Assembly (NCBI GenBank): GCA_029532415.1
Contig: JAQOTA010000038.1
Coordinates: forward strand, 244,351-308,350
Source of the DNA: Marasmius tenuissimus
Lineage: Eukaryota > Basidiomycota > Agaricomycetes > Agaricales > Marasmiaceae
Length of the DNA stretch: 64,000 nt
Direction of reading: 5' to 3'
Shown here: positions 1 through 11,112 of the stretch, one piece after another
Layout: the number at the start of each line of letters is the position of its first letter
Numbering within the stretch: position 1 is the first letter of the stretch
The notes under the pieces: generated by a model
What the model was told of the DNA's origin: nothing
Databases searched by the model: none
Seen by the model: only the letters and a program-made list of their open reading frames with translations
Translations under genes and position numbers: made by a program

Positions 1-971
1 TATTTGCACCAAGATACGTCGCAAGATAGCTCACCGGTAACCAGGTCTTCGGGATTGTAGGCTCTTACCGATGGAACCTGGGAGAGCCTGAATATACGGG
101 AACCGGGAATGATGAGAGTAAGTGAAGTAACGCTCCGGCCGATCAGCCTGATGAAGTCGTCGAGGGCTTTGAAATCACATGAGTCGAGGGAATCAAAGTA
201 CGACCAAGCAAGTGTTAGACTGCGTAAACCCGACAAATCAAACGCAGGTCCGGTCAACCAAAGCAGATGATCGACAGAAAGCCCGACATCAAGGATCGTA
301 ATTGTCCGTAACGTTCGAGCTTTGCCATCCCTAGGAGGGACCTCTCGCATCTCGAGCCCCGTATTACGAGTGTCCTCGAGATTCCCTTCGTCGTAGCCGT
401 CGCCAATTTCTCCAGGTGTAAAGTTATCGACGTTGGGAAAGGAAAACAAGAGGTCCGGTAGGTCCTTGATTCTGCACATCCCTCGGATATCAGTGACCCA
501 CAGGGTCCGCACAGAGCGGCTCAGTCCCTTCACCAGTCTCGCTTCTACCGGTCCCCATCGTTTAATGTCAACCAAATCCAGCCCTGTAACGCAAGGAAGA
601 CTCGAGATAAGAGTCTTTGCTGTCCTGGTTCGCAAGTACGCACGACCCAAACAGTCATCGTCGTCACTCAAGCACAACTGTCTCACGTAGCGCCCGAGAT
701 GAGGAAAATCTTTGAATTTTCTGTTCCAGAATTTGCATTCTTGGCCGTTGTCGATCTCGACGCGCATGAATAATCGAGCTTGAGCAGCTGCTTTCCAGCT
801 CCGGTCCACCAGCGATATTTTCTGCAGCGTCTCCCACTCGTTCCATGCATGGAAAAACTCGACAATGAGAGAAAGAATCTCCGGGGGTAAGTTGCGAGTC
901 GATGCATTGTCCCGATGTTCGAACCCTCTACCAGGGATTTCGGAATCGGTTCGACGTTTCTTATTCTCCAT
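1..971 (-). CDS. F-box-like/leucine-rich protein, copy A (3' part lies outside the window)
   Basis: The gene reads leftward from the ATG at 971. Exon 1 (971-35) is open for 937 nt and ends at a GTGAGC donor, exactly the exon-1 length and donor phase of the paralogue at 46962; the remaining exons lie beyond the window start. Residues about 25-75 hold an F-box-like core (LPPEILSLIVEFF, then SLVDRSWKAAAQARLFMRVE), followed by blocks shared with the copies at 44.9, 47.0 and 49.4 kb: FWNRKFKDFPHLGRYVRQL, DHLLWLTGPAFDLSGLRSL and LDDFIRLIGRSVTSLTL. Family knowledge: such proteins usually act as substrate adaptors of SCF ubiquitin ligases; a Skp1 partner or substrate cannot be read from the sequence. 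No lesion is seen in the visible part. The assignment rests on an F-box-like core plus LRR-like hydrophobic blocks, so 'F-box' is likely but not proven. Confidence 0.72.
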   Translation of the reverse strand, partial: MENKKRRTDSEIPGRGFEHRDNASTRNLPPEILSLIVEFFHAWNEWETLQKISLVDRSWKAAAQARLFMRVEIDNGQECKFWNRKFKDFPHLGRYVRQLCLSDDDDCLGRAYLRTRTAKTLISSLPCVTGLDLVDIKRWGPVEARLVKGLSRSVRTLWVTDIRGMCRIKDLPDLLFSFPNVDNFTPGEIGDGYDEGNLEDTRNTGLEMREVPPRDGKARTLRTITILDVGLSVDHLLWLTGPAFDLSGLRSLTLAWSYFDSLDSCDFKALDDFIRLIGRSVTSLTLIIPGSRIFRLSQVPSVRAYNPEDLVTGELSCDVSWCK

Positions 972-1385
972 CCTAGCCTGTCAAGCTTAGTGAGGACATT
1001 GTTCAGATAATGAGGAAAAGAATAGGCAAGATGACACATACGCCTAGACCCTGAACAAAAGGAGGGACTGGTAACGATGAGAAAAAGTCGCGTTGTTTGC
1101 ACATGCTTGGTTCTTTTGTTCGTGTGAGAAACACGTGGCCAAGTGCCGTGACTATTGTGACTGCGTCACTTGTCCATCGCGGGGGCCCTTCAGCGTTCAA
1201 CATTGACCTTGACCACCAACTGCCACCATCCTTCCCCCCAATTGTGCTTCCCTTCTATTTTTCTTGCGCAACACCACATTCTCATACTCTTTAACATTTA
1301 TTTCTGGGAAATTTGAAGACCATACTCAACGAGAAGAAGCACGACTCGAAAATCGCAACGTTCAACCTTCTTTTTGCCCTTTACC
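972..1385. promoter_or_regulatory. Divergent intergenic region between F-box copy A and the disordered protein
   Basis: A 414-bp spacer between two divergent starts. It contains a CACGTG E-box-type palindrome near 1131 and a pyrimidine-rich stretch just before the rightward start. The sequence just upstream of the leftward ATG resembles the matching region of the other F-box copies. No other gene is seen. Confidence 0.45.
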
Positions 1386-2214
1386 ATGCTCAAATCTGAA
1401 GCAAAGGAGGTGGCATTGCCTCCATCACGTCCATTGAAGCGCTCTGCGTCGACAGCTTCTCTACCAACACCTCCCAGGACTCTCAGACGGCGAAGGAACG
1501 CCAAGTCAAGGCGAGCCGCTCCTGTCTCGTCGGACGATGACAGCGATGTTGAGGAGAAGAGAGGGAGAGCAGTAAAGCGCAGGAAGATTAGTAGCATCCG
1601 GGAAGAAGACGAAGACCAGGAAGCGTTCTGGGCTGCAGATGACGACCGTGTTGAGCAGGGCTCGACGAAACCGAAAAGCACGATGTCAGAACCTGAAATG
1701 TCACTAGCAGGCTTCGATGAGTCTGATTCGGAAACGACCTCATTTCTATCTCGTCGACGTTCCAAGCAATCTGCATCATCGACAGGATCCGCTCCAGTCT
1801 CTCCACCGCCTTCCTATCGTCGACCTCGTGGTGCCAAGGTAGTCAGCATCAAGACGACCAGGCAACTGGCTCTCAAGGCAGTCGTCGAGGAGCGCGAGGA
1901 AGGGCAGAAGGAGGAAGAGAAGGCGGTTGAAAAGAAGGAGGACGCTAGCCCAGGAACGATAGCTTCGCCACCTCCAGCTACCCCCAAAACGCCAAAAGCG
2001 CAGATTCGCTCTGGGATCTCGCCGATGATGTTGCTACGAGACTCTCCTGATAATCCATTCTTGTCTTCCCCAGAGTCCCCCAGTGGCACTGGTCCCAGCA
2101 CGGCGACTGTGGCAGAAGGGCGAGGAAAAGGCGCCGTTTTTGAAGAACAGCCATTTGTTCAGATGGTCTTGTAAGCATCTCTTGTTTTTCATTCCTGTTA
2201 TCCTTTTGTTCATC

Positions 2215-2253
<39 letters not shown>

Positions 2254-2650
2254 TCTCGATAGCCGCGGCGTTCGCAAGACCTACCCTAACCCTTATTACG
2301 ACCACAAACGCGGCCGTCCCAAGTCCCCTGATCCCAACTCGTTGTTGCCCCCCGAACACCCTGACTATTCACCTGACCTGCGTGGACAGCCAAAGGTGCT
2401 CTGGCCCACCAAGAAGTCCAAAGCCGCGGTAGAAGAGCCCAAGACGCCGACGAAGAAACCGTTGACGCGGACCACACCGGCGGCGGCGGCAGCATCTCTG
2501 AAGACTCCACCTCAGACGAAGAAGAGAACTACGGGTAAGACCAGGAATCTGGTCGATAGTGATGACGAGGATGAAGATGATAAGGGGTTGGACGAGGATG
2601 ACGTTTTGCCCGTTCGCCCGTTGAGGCTGTTCACAGAAAAGTCTTCGTAG
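1386..2650 (+). CDS. Hypothetical low-complexity, probably nuclear protein with a conserved C-terminal motif
   Basis: Two exons: 1386-2170 and 2263-2650. The intron (2171-2262) starts GTAAGC and ends TAG, and joining restores frame as QMVF-RGVRKTYPN. The ATG at 1386 has an ACC context; an earlier TTG in frame is not a eukaryotic start. The protein of about 390 residues is mostly disordered: acidic/serine clusters, K/R-rich patches that could act as nuclear localisation signals (RTLRRRRNAKSRR; GRAVKRRKI) and many S/T-P sites. Two less random pieces stand out: SPMMLLRDSPDNPFLSSP, and across the splice junction a block around NPYYDHKRGRPKSP continuing to LLPPEHPDYSPDLRG. The end is acidic (DSDDEDEDD). 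I do not recognise the family; the S/T-P density and NPF/SP motif hint at cell-cycle phosphorylation, which is inference. Confidence 0.72.
2216..2249. repeat. (TC)n microsatellite inside an intron
   Basis: Thirty-four bases of uninterrupted TC dinucleotide lie in the single intron of the gene at 1386-2650, just before the 3' splice site, and serve as an exaggerated polypyrimidine tract. Length polymorphism between strains is expected. Confidence 0.95.
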
Positions 2651-3422
2651 GCGCTGCCCCTTGCTTCCTAGCCGTTGCGATTCATTTGCACACTTTACTT
2701 TCCTTGTCTCTCTTTTCTTGCTGTTCCTTCCTCTTTTCTTCTTGACTTTTTTTTTGATTTGCGACACCTCGAATTGACCATGACCTACTCTGCGACACCT
2801 ACCTATCATCCTACCCCCTGCTCTACCCGTCCAGCGATCTTCTATTCCCTTGCTATCAATCTTCCCAACTTCTTGATATGCATATCATTTTCATTATCCA
2901 TTCTTTATCTTTCTCTATGTCAATGAAATGGCCTCCGACATCCACATGCGATCGTCTACGACATACATACATTCTAACTGTAGCTATTTACAAAATGCTC
3001 GAATACGTCGAAAAACATAATTTTTTCCCAGCGTTCTGTGCTGTCTTGTGCGCCTGGCCTTCAACATTACCTGTACGCTGCAACAGCAATGAAGATCCTA
3101 GATCTCCGCAATACTCGCACCCTCAAATGTGCCTTGATCCCAGCGCCCTCTGCTCTACCTAGTCATCACCTTGCTTGGCAAGGTCGCTAGCTTGCCAACG
3201 TTCACGAGTTCTCATTGAGGATGGTAATGGCACCCTTGCCACTGCGCTGCTGCAGTGGGCTTGACCCAGGCGGGTGGTATTGCTGTCCCGCGCCGTGAGC
3301 AAGTTCAAAGCAGCTGTTATATAAGATGTGTTTCCAGACTGTGCCAGAGCCAATATAACTACTGGGACAGACTCTCGCTCCTATTTAGCTACACCTGTAT
3401 GAGCGGCCTCTCAACCGAGCGC
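2651..3422. other. Intergenic region, no gene seen
   Basis: This 772-bp stretch lies between the 3' ends of two convergent genes. It is T/C-rich at first (probable 3' UTR) and has only short, unconvincing reading frames. No repeat or RNA gene was recognised. Confidence 0.5.
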
Positions 3423-5427
3423 TCAGGTGAAAAGTGAGACCGTAGTCTGCCGGATCGTCTCTCCTCCAATCTCGGCGTCAATATCGAAGAAAGTAAAGCT
3501 CTCGCTGATGTTCGCAGAGAAGAACGTGTAGCCGCCCGTCGGAGTATGTCGAGGGTCCGGTGCAAGGTCTACCCTGGCGCGAGGAGGGATCGGGTAAGTT
3601 CCATTACCAGGCTTCCAGGTGAGCACGGAGACTTTCGAGGATGCATCCCCCCGTACCTAGAAATGGCCGGAGTAGTCAGCTACTCGAGGTGCAGCCTGTA
3701 TCGAGGTATGGAGTCAACATACAGCAACGACCAAATCCGCAGTTATAGGTTGAGGGTTCCCGGAGAATCTCTTGGTTCGGTCGAAATCGTACAAAACCTT
3801 ATCTTGAGGAATGGTCTTCACTAAGTCGTCTAACCTCGGCGGTGAGCCGTCTCCCTCGTCGACTTCGAACCAGAACTTGGAGATGGAGCCTTTTATATCG
3901 ACACTTGCGTTGAAGGAATAGGAATTGAAACCGGGCACCCCATACCGCTCCCGAGGAAGGCCAAAAGCACGATTGAACACACCGTTTTCCCGTGGTGCAG
4001 CCGAGCATCCAGATGTTGGACATACTGAAGCGCCCTCGCGATCGTTCCAGAACAGTGTCACCTTGCGATTTGGGGTTTCCTCCCCGATTATCTGTGATTA
4101 GCGTAGAACGATTAGTAGGGCTAATGGCAGCGATAAAGAACCTTAATCAATACGCACGCGCAATTCTACTTCAAATTTGAATGTCCCGTCCGAGTTTGTC
4201 GAGGGAGACAGCTGGAGCCTTGTGACTTTGAATAGCATAGGTTTCACGACGTCGGTGAGAACAACGTTCGCAGGGACCGTATTGATCATTTTTTCGAATA
4301 GCTCTCCACAAGTCCTGTTGAATACATCCGGGTCGACTAGGCTAACAGATTCACAAAGCCGCAGATATTCCATCCGAGTAAATCAGTAGGAATTGACACG
4401 GTTACCCTTGCATGGTGGCATTTCCATCACTCGAGAAGATCCTGAGGTCCGAATTCGTGGTCGAGTTTGGTCCGATCACCAACGGATTGGGGGTCGTGCC
4501 ATCGAGATAACCTGTGATGCTATGGAATGGCAGGAGTCAAACCCGTTATGAGAGAGAAGGACAGAGTGAAGCCAACCGCACACTCACATCGAATGGTCAA
4601 ACGGCGTCGTCCCATCAAAAAGGTTGAACATTCACATTCTCGTTCTTGGTAATGCCCGGGAAATCGTCTCGTCGAACGCCGCCCACGGAATGACCGCATG
4701 CAACAAGACATATCATCTCGGACTGAGTAAATCCTTGGCGCCTGAAGGACTCCAAGTGTGACTTGAAATCTTGGTGGGGCTCCGGTACGGTTTCTGGTCC
4801 AGCTGCGGTCGCGTCGATTCGTCCCCCACGAAGAGGGACCCTGGGGCCGTTGCCACAGTTGTCAATCGCTCTCACAGCAGCAAAGGCAAAGATGTCGGCA
4901 ACTAATAATGTGAACAAATAAGGGCGAGGATCTCTGGATGGTATATACTGGAGGGATTACTTGATACATCGGGACGCATGAAAGGGACGAGTTCGTCAAC
5001 CGATTTACGCATACCAAGCCCAACATTCTGGAGCAACAGTCTTCAGTCAGGTCTGAGGTACGTGGTAATCATAATTGGATGCAACCCACCTGTGGTCGGT
5101 CGAGTTCGTAGATTATGGATGCATCCAAACCTCCTGAGCCGTCGTCCGAGACATTGTGGGTAGACATGTCATGATACGCCTGATAAACGGTTCAATCGCA
5201 GCCTGGCGTCTACCACAGTTCTCGAAACGGCTCACTAATCGTAGCCACTGTGCAGCGGTGGTTGTGTTGTCGCGCGAGTCGCAAGGAAAGTCGATGGGGC
5301 CAGAAAGGTAGGAATCATCGAACATTAGACGTTCGAGGTGTTCGATAGTCTCCTGAGGGCCTGCCGACACGAGTCGAGCGAAAATGAGGAGAGTAGTAAC
5401 CCAGGAACCGAGGGCGAATGAGGGCAT
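3423..5427 (-). pseudogene. Secreted heme peroxidase, copy 1, with a frameshift and a lost splice acceptor
   Basis: Collinear with the intact copies at 35.7 and 52.3 kb over all eight exons: signal peptide (MPSFALGSWVTTLLIFARLVSAG), distal motif WLRL/AYHDMSTHN split by an intron, GHSVGGV with the proximal His, and the long C-terminal region. Two lesions are visible. One extra base in the A/G run at 4617-4623, compared with the other copies, puts a TGA right after NVQPF, before the conserved DGTTPFDH block. The intron before RLCESVSLVD has minus-strand CG at 4361-4360 where the other copies have AG, so the acceptor is gone. The rest is well preserved (MTLFWNDREGASVCPTSGC onward), so inactivation looks recent. 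A sequencing error could explain the frameshift alone, but not both lesions. Confidence 0.78.
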
Positions 5428-6646
5428 GACAGAGCTGTGTGGGTGAGCTCGATGGCCGGGACCACATCTTATATGTAGCGGGATTACTGCAACTCGAAAG
5501 CTAATCCTCTGGAATCAAAATAGCGCGTCGAATCCTTTGCAGACGCAGAGAACATGGACCTCGGGATGTATTGAGGACTGCGGAAACACCTCATTCGGAT
5601 TGAGGTTGATGAGCTCGGAGACTCATGGCCGAAGATACTGAATGTGAATGGGGCAATGGCCGTAGGCGGCGCGAGCTAGGCCTTGAGGTAGCCTGGATAT
5701 GAATCTTGCCATAACTCATCTGCGCGTCTTGTGAATATAACCTGTGCAAATGCGCGGTAAACGTACAGCTCAGTGAGGTTCAAAGAGCCTGACCCTTGGC
5801 CAACTCTTTGCAGAATGCAGGGCCTTAGCCGGGCTGTTGGCTGCTCGCCGGCTCGTTAGTACTGTAGGAGGCCGAACTGTTAAAGAGGCTAAACCCAAAG
5901 GATCGGCAATAAACTTACCGTCTGCGTGTTTCGAGGATCATTAATCAACTCTGAACGATATTGAAAGTTTTTTCACTGAAATTATTGGAGGGACTCGACA
6001 ATCCACGCGGTCTGGAAATTCCGTCCTCTTCAGTTTTCGGGTTTGACGGTGGTGATAATAATCCTCATATGATACCTATGGTTCTACGTCCTGGCAGTGT
6101 CATATAGTGATGTCAAAGCTGAAAGACTGCGGAGAAGGGAAAGATACCTAGAACCTATAGCTTCCCGATTCTCACTTCCACGTGCATGGCAGACTGTGGA
6201 GAAGGAGTAATAATAGATCGGATTAGAAGTGTGGCTGATTCGAGTTACGCAAGCACTTTCTTGATCCACTCTCATGAAACGGAACCGTTGAGTGGACTCA
6301 GTCCCCCTCACGGCAGCGACAACAAGTTAGTCGGTACATGAGAGGCTTCACATTAACTCCTGCGAGCGTGAGGATATTGGAGATAAACTAGATCGCATAG
6401 AGCACAAGTGGTGTGGCCACTTTACACTACCTGTACAACTCCAACTAATCATCTTCCGCGCATCTTGGTACAAATACCCACTATCGAAGTGACTTCATCT
6501 GTCCAAGTTACGGCAAAGCAATTGGGCAAAAGCTTGCCACGACATGGTCAGTAAAACTCTTTGCCCGAACCTTATCAGGTTCGGGCATCTTGTGGGGCCA
6601 AAAACCCGATGCATGACCCAGGTTGCGTGGACACACCCGGCAGGGA
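5428..6646. other. Upstream segment shared with peroxidase copy 2; no intact gene
   Basis: From about 5560 to 6520 the sequence aligns in patches with 37850-38590, upstream of peroxidase copy 2. Shared landmarks are ATTGAGGACTGCGGAAA, GGTGGTGATAATAA and GCATGGCAGACTGTGGA. Near 6430-6510 (matching 38510-38590) the plus strand has a short frame, LPVQLQLIIFRAS, that looks like the start of an F-box, but it has no continuing frame. I read it as a decayed piece carried along in a segmental duplication. Confidence 0.5.
5465..5476 (-). promoter_or_regulatory. TATA-type element of peroxidase copy 1
   Basis: ACATATAAGATG on the minus strand, 37 bases before the ATG. The same 12-mer occurs at almost the same spacing before the other two peroxidase copies. 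Confidence 0.6.
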
Positions 6647-8912
6647 TCATTCGAGGTGAAAACATGCAGGATGGTTCTGCAATTTATGGACGAGATCCTC
6701 CACAAGGCCAAGTCCGCCTCTGTCAGCACCTTCGCCCATCTTGCGACTGGGAGCCTCACTTTGGTCATTGTCATAGGATGGAAGCCTGTCACGGCTACCC
6801 TTATGTTCACTGATTTTAGGGTCCGCGTGCTGGTGAAAACGAAGCATGAGCGCACAAGTAACCGGAACGAAGGAAAGGGGGAACTTACATATTTCCTCAC
6901 CCATGACTTCAAGTCCCAAAATACGCTTTCCCAGGAACATCCATTATAGTCACTGTTCACCGTGTTCACTACCAGATATGTGGATGCAAGGTCAACATTC
7001 CACAGAAGGACTAATAGGTCCCAAGTTGGTTTGGGGATCGACGTGCAGAAGTGCCTCCATTCCATGAAGAAGGACCTGGTTTTACGGTCATGGAGCTGAT
7101 CACTGCTATATATGTGTATGAGACCAGATTCAACGTGTTATATAGTAGAGTTGATGATTTCGTACCTGTAAGTCCGGATTTTACTGGCTGCGAGTCCCTG
7201 CAGCCACTGTCGCGCGATGGCATGTTGCTGAGTGTTGATGTTGATGTGAAAGTGTTGTGACCTAGTCTCGTCGGCCAGATATTCCCTGAACGAGTTATGA
7301 AAGAGGCTAATGACGACGTCGGGACCTCCAATGTTCAGTACCGAGTGCATACCACGTAACGTCAAGGCCACATGTCCTGCGGGCAGATCCAGCAGCAACT
7401 CGAGACATGCCGGGGTACTCGCGTGACGGGGGATCACCAGGATAGCCCCAAGGATAAGGGAAACTTCCTCGTAATCTGGGTTGACATTGAGGATGTAGTT
7501 GTGCAGCGCATCGAGCGGCTGATATGGCGATGTTCCTGGACGACGAGGCGAGATGTTCTCAAGGATGACTCGGAGCTGCTCGAGTGGATGCCTGAATGCC
7601 CCTTTGAGAAATCTAACTATAGTCGCCGCAAAGATAAATTGGCCACAGGCCCGCGCAACCAAGATTTCGAGGATTTCCACCGAAGGCCAGGGACTCGGGA
7701 ACAGGACTTGAGTGTATTTGGGATCACTGGAGATCTCCTGGAAATGGTGGAGGTAATACCGTCTGATGTCTTGATCAGGTGAGAATGAATCATCAAGGAC
7801 AAGGACGAGGGGTTCGATGAGTGGTCGAAGAGGCTTCGCGATGAACGCTTCCCGGATCCAAGCCTCTGGACGGCTGCAGATTAAGAATCGCAGGGGAAAG
7901 TGGGGCAAATGCTCAAACGCTGATTGGATGGTGGAGAGGATGCGTAACTGGGCACGCTCATCACCACATTCGTCAAGGCCGTCAATTATGACCACGTTTG
8001 GGAACTCCGTTGAGTCAGGTCTTCTTGTCGATTGAAGGGACACTAGCTCACGCACTTCGACCATGGGGTGTGGCTGAGATACAAGCGGTTGTACGATGAG
8101 TTCTCGAAATTGCTCCTCCATGCGCGCCTCCAGGATCATTGGATCTTTCGAGATTCTCTGTTCGATGATCTTACGCAGGGTGGGTGATATCGTGGTAAGG
8201 CCATGCGCAATGGAAAGGAAGAGAGCCGAGGGATTGTTGCGTTTTGGGTCAGACCGAGAGAAAAAGAAGGAGGATATAAGGCTATCCTTCTCGCAAGCCT
8301 TGGCTACGGTCATCGCAATGGCGGATTTTCCAACGCCGGCAGCTCCGGTAAGCCAGAGAAAGGGTTGTTCTCGTTGTTTGATCCAATCGTGAATGCCCCC
8401 CAGAGCCTTCACGCGTGTTCCCTCCAGGCATTCCCCGCGATCATATTGCTGCTCCGCCGTATGAGAGGCCCCGACACCTGCAATCGCATCCCAAAGGGAT
8501 TTGTGTGCTGCATTATCGTGGTTAAGATCATCTCCGAGCCCAACCAGAACAAAGCCAGCAACTCACGATTGGGAGCTGTTGAGTTGAAGTTCTCTACAAA
8601 TTGGACCTCTCCTCCGAACATGTAGCCTACGTGTCTGCTGGCATCAATATTTTGGGTTCCTGTATCATTGTTGTTGGCCTGTACGCCCGAGCCATAGTTT
8701 CTGTTTCGGACAAACGTGTGCCTTTCCATAAGTGGGCTGACAGGCGTGCAAAATAGGCAGCTATTCCGAGGTTGTTGACTAACAAGTTGAGTTTGGCGAA
8801 ATGGTTGTGATTGTGGTGAATCGATGCCTGATGGGGGAAGAAGAGGGAGATGGTGAAGGTGGTGGTGATGATGTGGAGGCTTTTTGAAGATGGCTGCCAC
8901 GGCCGAGAGCAT
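6647..8912 (-). CDS. NACHT-domain NTPase (fungal NLR-like/STAND protein)
   Basis: Four exons: 8912-8567, 8507-7166, 7102-6889 and 6829-6647. Their 2085 nt make exactly 695 codons (694 aa), supporting the model. The N-terminus (about 115 aa) is His/Pro-rich and Gln/Asn-rich. Exon 2 opens with HKSLWDAIAGVGASHTAEQQ, the block that precedes NACHT in many Agaricomycete proteins. It is followed by a Walker A P-loop GAAGVGKSAI (around residue 170), sensor-like FFFSRSDPKRNNPSAL, Walker B VVIIDGLDEC, and the winged-helix-like end HNSFREYLADETRS. Exon 3 holds the family tail FCTSIPKPTWDLLVLLWNVDL. No WD40, TPR or ankyrin repeats follow. Family knowledge: signalling NTPases of non-self recognition and programmed cell death. 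The last exon is the least certain; a read-through alternative would end at 6508. Confidence 0.85.
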
Positions 8913-9732
8913 CGTGCCTTGGGGACTCGACTACCGGTGCGGCTGCAACCATCATCAAAATAAACGATTGATCATGATGATGATGGATTAGACGGAATGG
9001 TCATTCTGAGAGACGTTGGGACCTGTCTTGAGCAGCCCTTGAGCGTAATTTTTGGACGGCACGACGGACGATCCAAGAGACATTATTCCATGATCTATCC
9101 TCCTGGAACCCTGGGGGAGAGGAAGACCCTGCGTGAGAAGGCTTTCGTTTTTAGAGCGACCACTGACCAGCATGTCACATTGCCTTAAAACGCCTACAAT
9201 CTACTCCTTCGTCCGCTTATTTCCTCCGTCTGTCCTCGCCCCGGAGATCATTGAGTTCCCTCTTGGCACTGCTGGGTCCGTTATTGCGTGCTGTAATCGA
9301 TGTGTCGCTGAATTAAAACCCCGTAAGTTCCGTCTCTTATCCGAAATGACCCTGACGAGAGAAACTTCAGCTTGTCGAGATTCCAGGATCGCACGAACTC
9401 ACCGGAAATCGTCTCAGAGGGGTGGGAGGGTCCCGCACAGTGTAGAGGGAGATTTTCAAGTTTCGCATACGACATACCGTATTCACCAAGCCAGGATAAT
9501 ACTACTCGGAATGGCTGTGAGTCACGGAAGTCCGGTTGAAGGGGTTGAGGCGAAGACGACGACGAAGGAAATCACGGTCTTAGTCTCTGGGTCTGAAGCA
9601 GCCTGTATGTGTGGCGAGGAAGGATACGCAGTTTGCAGGCCATATCTGAGGTCTGCAATTGGCAACTGTGAAGAAAGCAAATTCATGAAAGATAAGAGCA
9701 CACATAATGTACACTAGTACACGGCATCAAAG
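8913..9732. other. Intergenic region, no convincing gene
   Basis: 820 bp between the NACHT start and the eIF3g stop. It begins with a GATCATGATGATGATGG stretch. A 194-codon frame on the plus strand and a 64-codon frame on the minus strand show no recognisable motifs and no consistent splice structure. Part of this must be the NACHT promoter. Confidence 0.4.
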
Positions 9733-10880
9733 CTACTTCTGTTCTGGTCGCGGTTCTAAATATGCAGTTAGCGACGTACACCCTGAACAGACAAAGGGAT
9801 GAACTCACGACTCCATTGTACACTCAAAATCAGGTTATCATAACCCTTTCCATTGACCTTCTCCATCGCCCGCTGTGCGACAGCACGATCCTCGAAGCTA
9901 ACGAACGCGAAGCCTTTCCCAGCACCTGTATCTCTGTCTCGTCCGACGTAAACCCTGGCAACACGACCGAAGACCCCAAATAGCTCTCTGAGATCGCTTT
10001 CTTGGGTGTCTTCAGAGATATTGGTGACACGGAGTGTGGGGAGATCGTCTCGGTTGCCTGTGCGCATGGATTCTCCGGGTCTCGCACCGGCACCTCCACG
10101 CATTGAGGGTGGAACGTATTTGCCTGTTGTAGAAGAAGCAGCCGCCCCAGGAGCGGCATCGGTTTCGGGAGGTGGGAGGTTATCTTCGTCGCGGCCGAGT
10201 TCTGAGCGAGGTGATGAATGTGATTGAAGAAAAGTAAAGAGGAGTAGAGACTGACCGCCATCTCCTGTGGTAAGTCTTCCTTTGTAAGGACATTTGGCGG
10301 TGAAATGTTCTCCTTGACATAACCGACAGACCACCTTTCCTGTTGCTGTTTTGGTGGGTTTCTTTTGTTCTTGTTCCTGCTCGTTGGCCTGATTGCGAGG
10401 TAAGATTGAAATCGAATGGAAGAAGCATATAGATCTTCCTTACCTTGTTGCCCGCTGTGAGAACAAGACTGACGTTCTCTGCGACAGTCGTTGTCGCAGA
10501 GTCAGGACCGCTCGGTTTCCCCTTTTCCGCTCCGAATTTTGCCCATTTCGCTCGTTCGGCTACTTCATGGTCCACGACAGATTTTTGTAATGTTCGCTTG
10601 AACTTGCGAGTAATCTATTCATTTCATGGATGATGGATGGAATCGTGATCATATCGACGAGATGGACGTGTTATGCGCACCTTGACCTTCTTCCCTGCTT
10701 CGTTCACAGTGTATTCTACGACGGTGCGAATACCGTTCTCATCGACAGTCTCGATTTTTTGTTGATCTAAGTGGTGGGGTCCTAGTTTGAGCAAAGAAAT
10801 TGATGAACGAGTGAAGTGAGAGAGAGCGCACCGAGCTCATCAACGTCGTCCGCCCAGGAGGTCTTCGTGCTACAATTCAT
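9733..10880 (-). CDS. TIF35: Translation initiation factor eIF3 subunit G
   Basis: Six exons (10880-10832, 10781-10681, 10614-10444, 10388-10256, 10201-9809, 9755-9733) total 870 nt, or 289 aa, the usual eIF3g length. The start MNCSTKTSWADDVDEL matches the conserved eIF3g N-terminus. In the middle is the CCHC zinc knuckle CRLCQGEHFTAKC, and the C-terminus is an RRM (LRVTNISEDTQESDLRELF; RNP1-like KGFAFVSF) ending SVQWSQPRPEQK through a tiny last exon. Family role: cytoplasmic eIF3 subunit that promotes scanning and reinitiation by RNA binding. Transcribed divergently from ATG18. Confidence 0.95.
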
Positions 10881-11112
10881 TGAATATCAACCTGTCATTG
10901 ACTCGACATTTGACGAGCACTTACGCTGCCATCGTGGATGTGGAGGAGGAAAATTATGTCACGCGGCTATCACGCGTCACATCCTACAAAGCGCACGGGC
11001 GCTCGTACGGGCGCTCAAACCCACACGTGGTCACGGTCACCGAATTGGGCGGAGTTTCCGCCCTTGACCAGAAACCACCACCATCTTCCTTTGCCTGCCC
11101 ATCTCATTCCTC
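10881..11112. promoter_or_regulatory. Bidirectional promoter between TIF35 and ATG18
   Basis: A 232-bp divergent spacer with several symmetric or repeated short motifs: ACGCGT at 10972-10977; a tandem ACGGGCGCTC at 10995-11004 and 11007-11016; an E-box CACGTG at 11024-11029; and the inverted repeat GGGCGGA-GTT-TCCGCCC at 11047-11063. No TATA box is evident for either gene. Confidence 0.6.

Noticed and set aside
6508..7065. 185-codon frame as the 3' end of the NACHT gene without a further intron
   Set aside because: A strong GTAAGT donor at 6888 and an exact codon count favour a fourth exon ending at 6647; kept as the alternative.
9133..9717. A 194-codon frame on the plus strand between the NACHT gene and eIF3g
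   Set aside because: No recognisable domain; composition rich in C, R and S without pattern; no homologous pieces in other frames.
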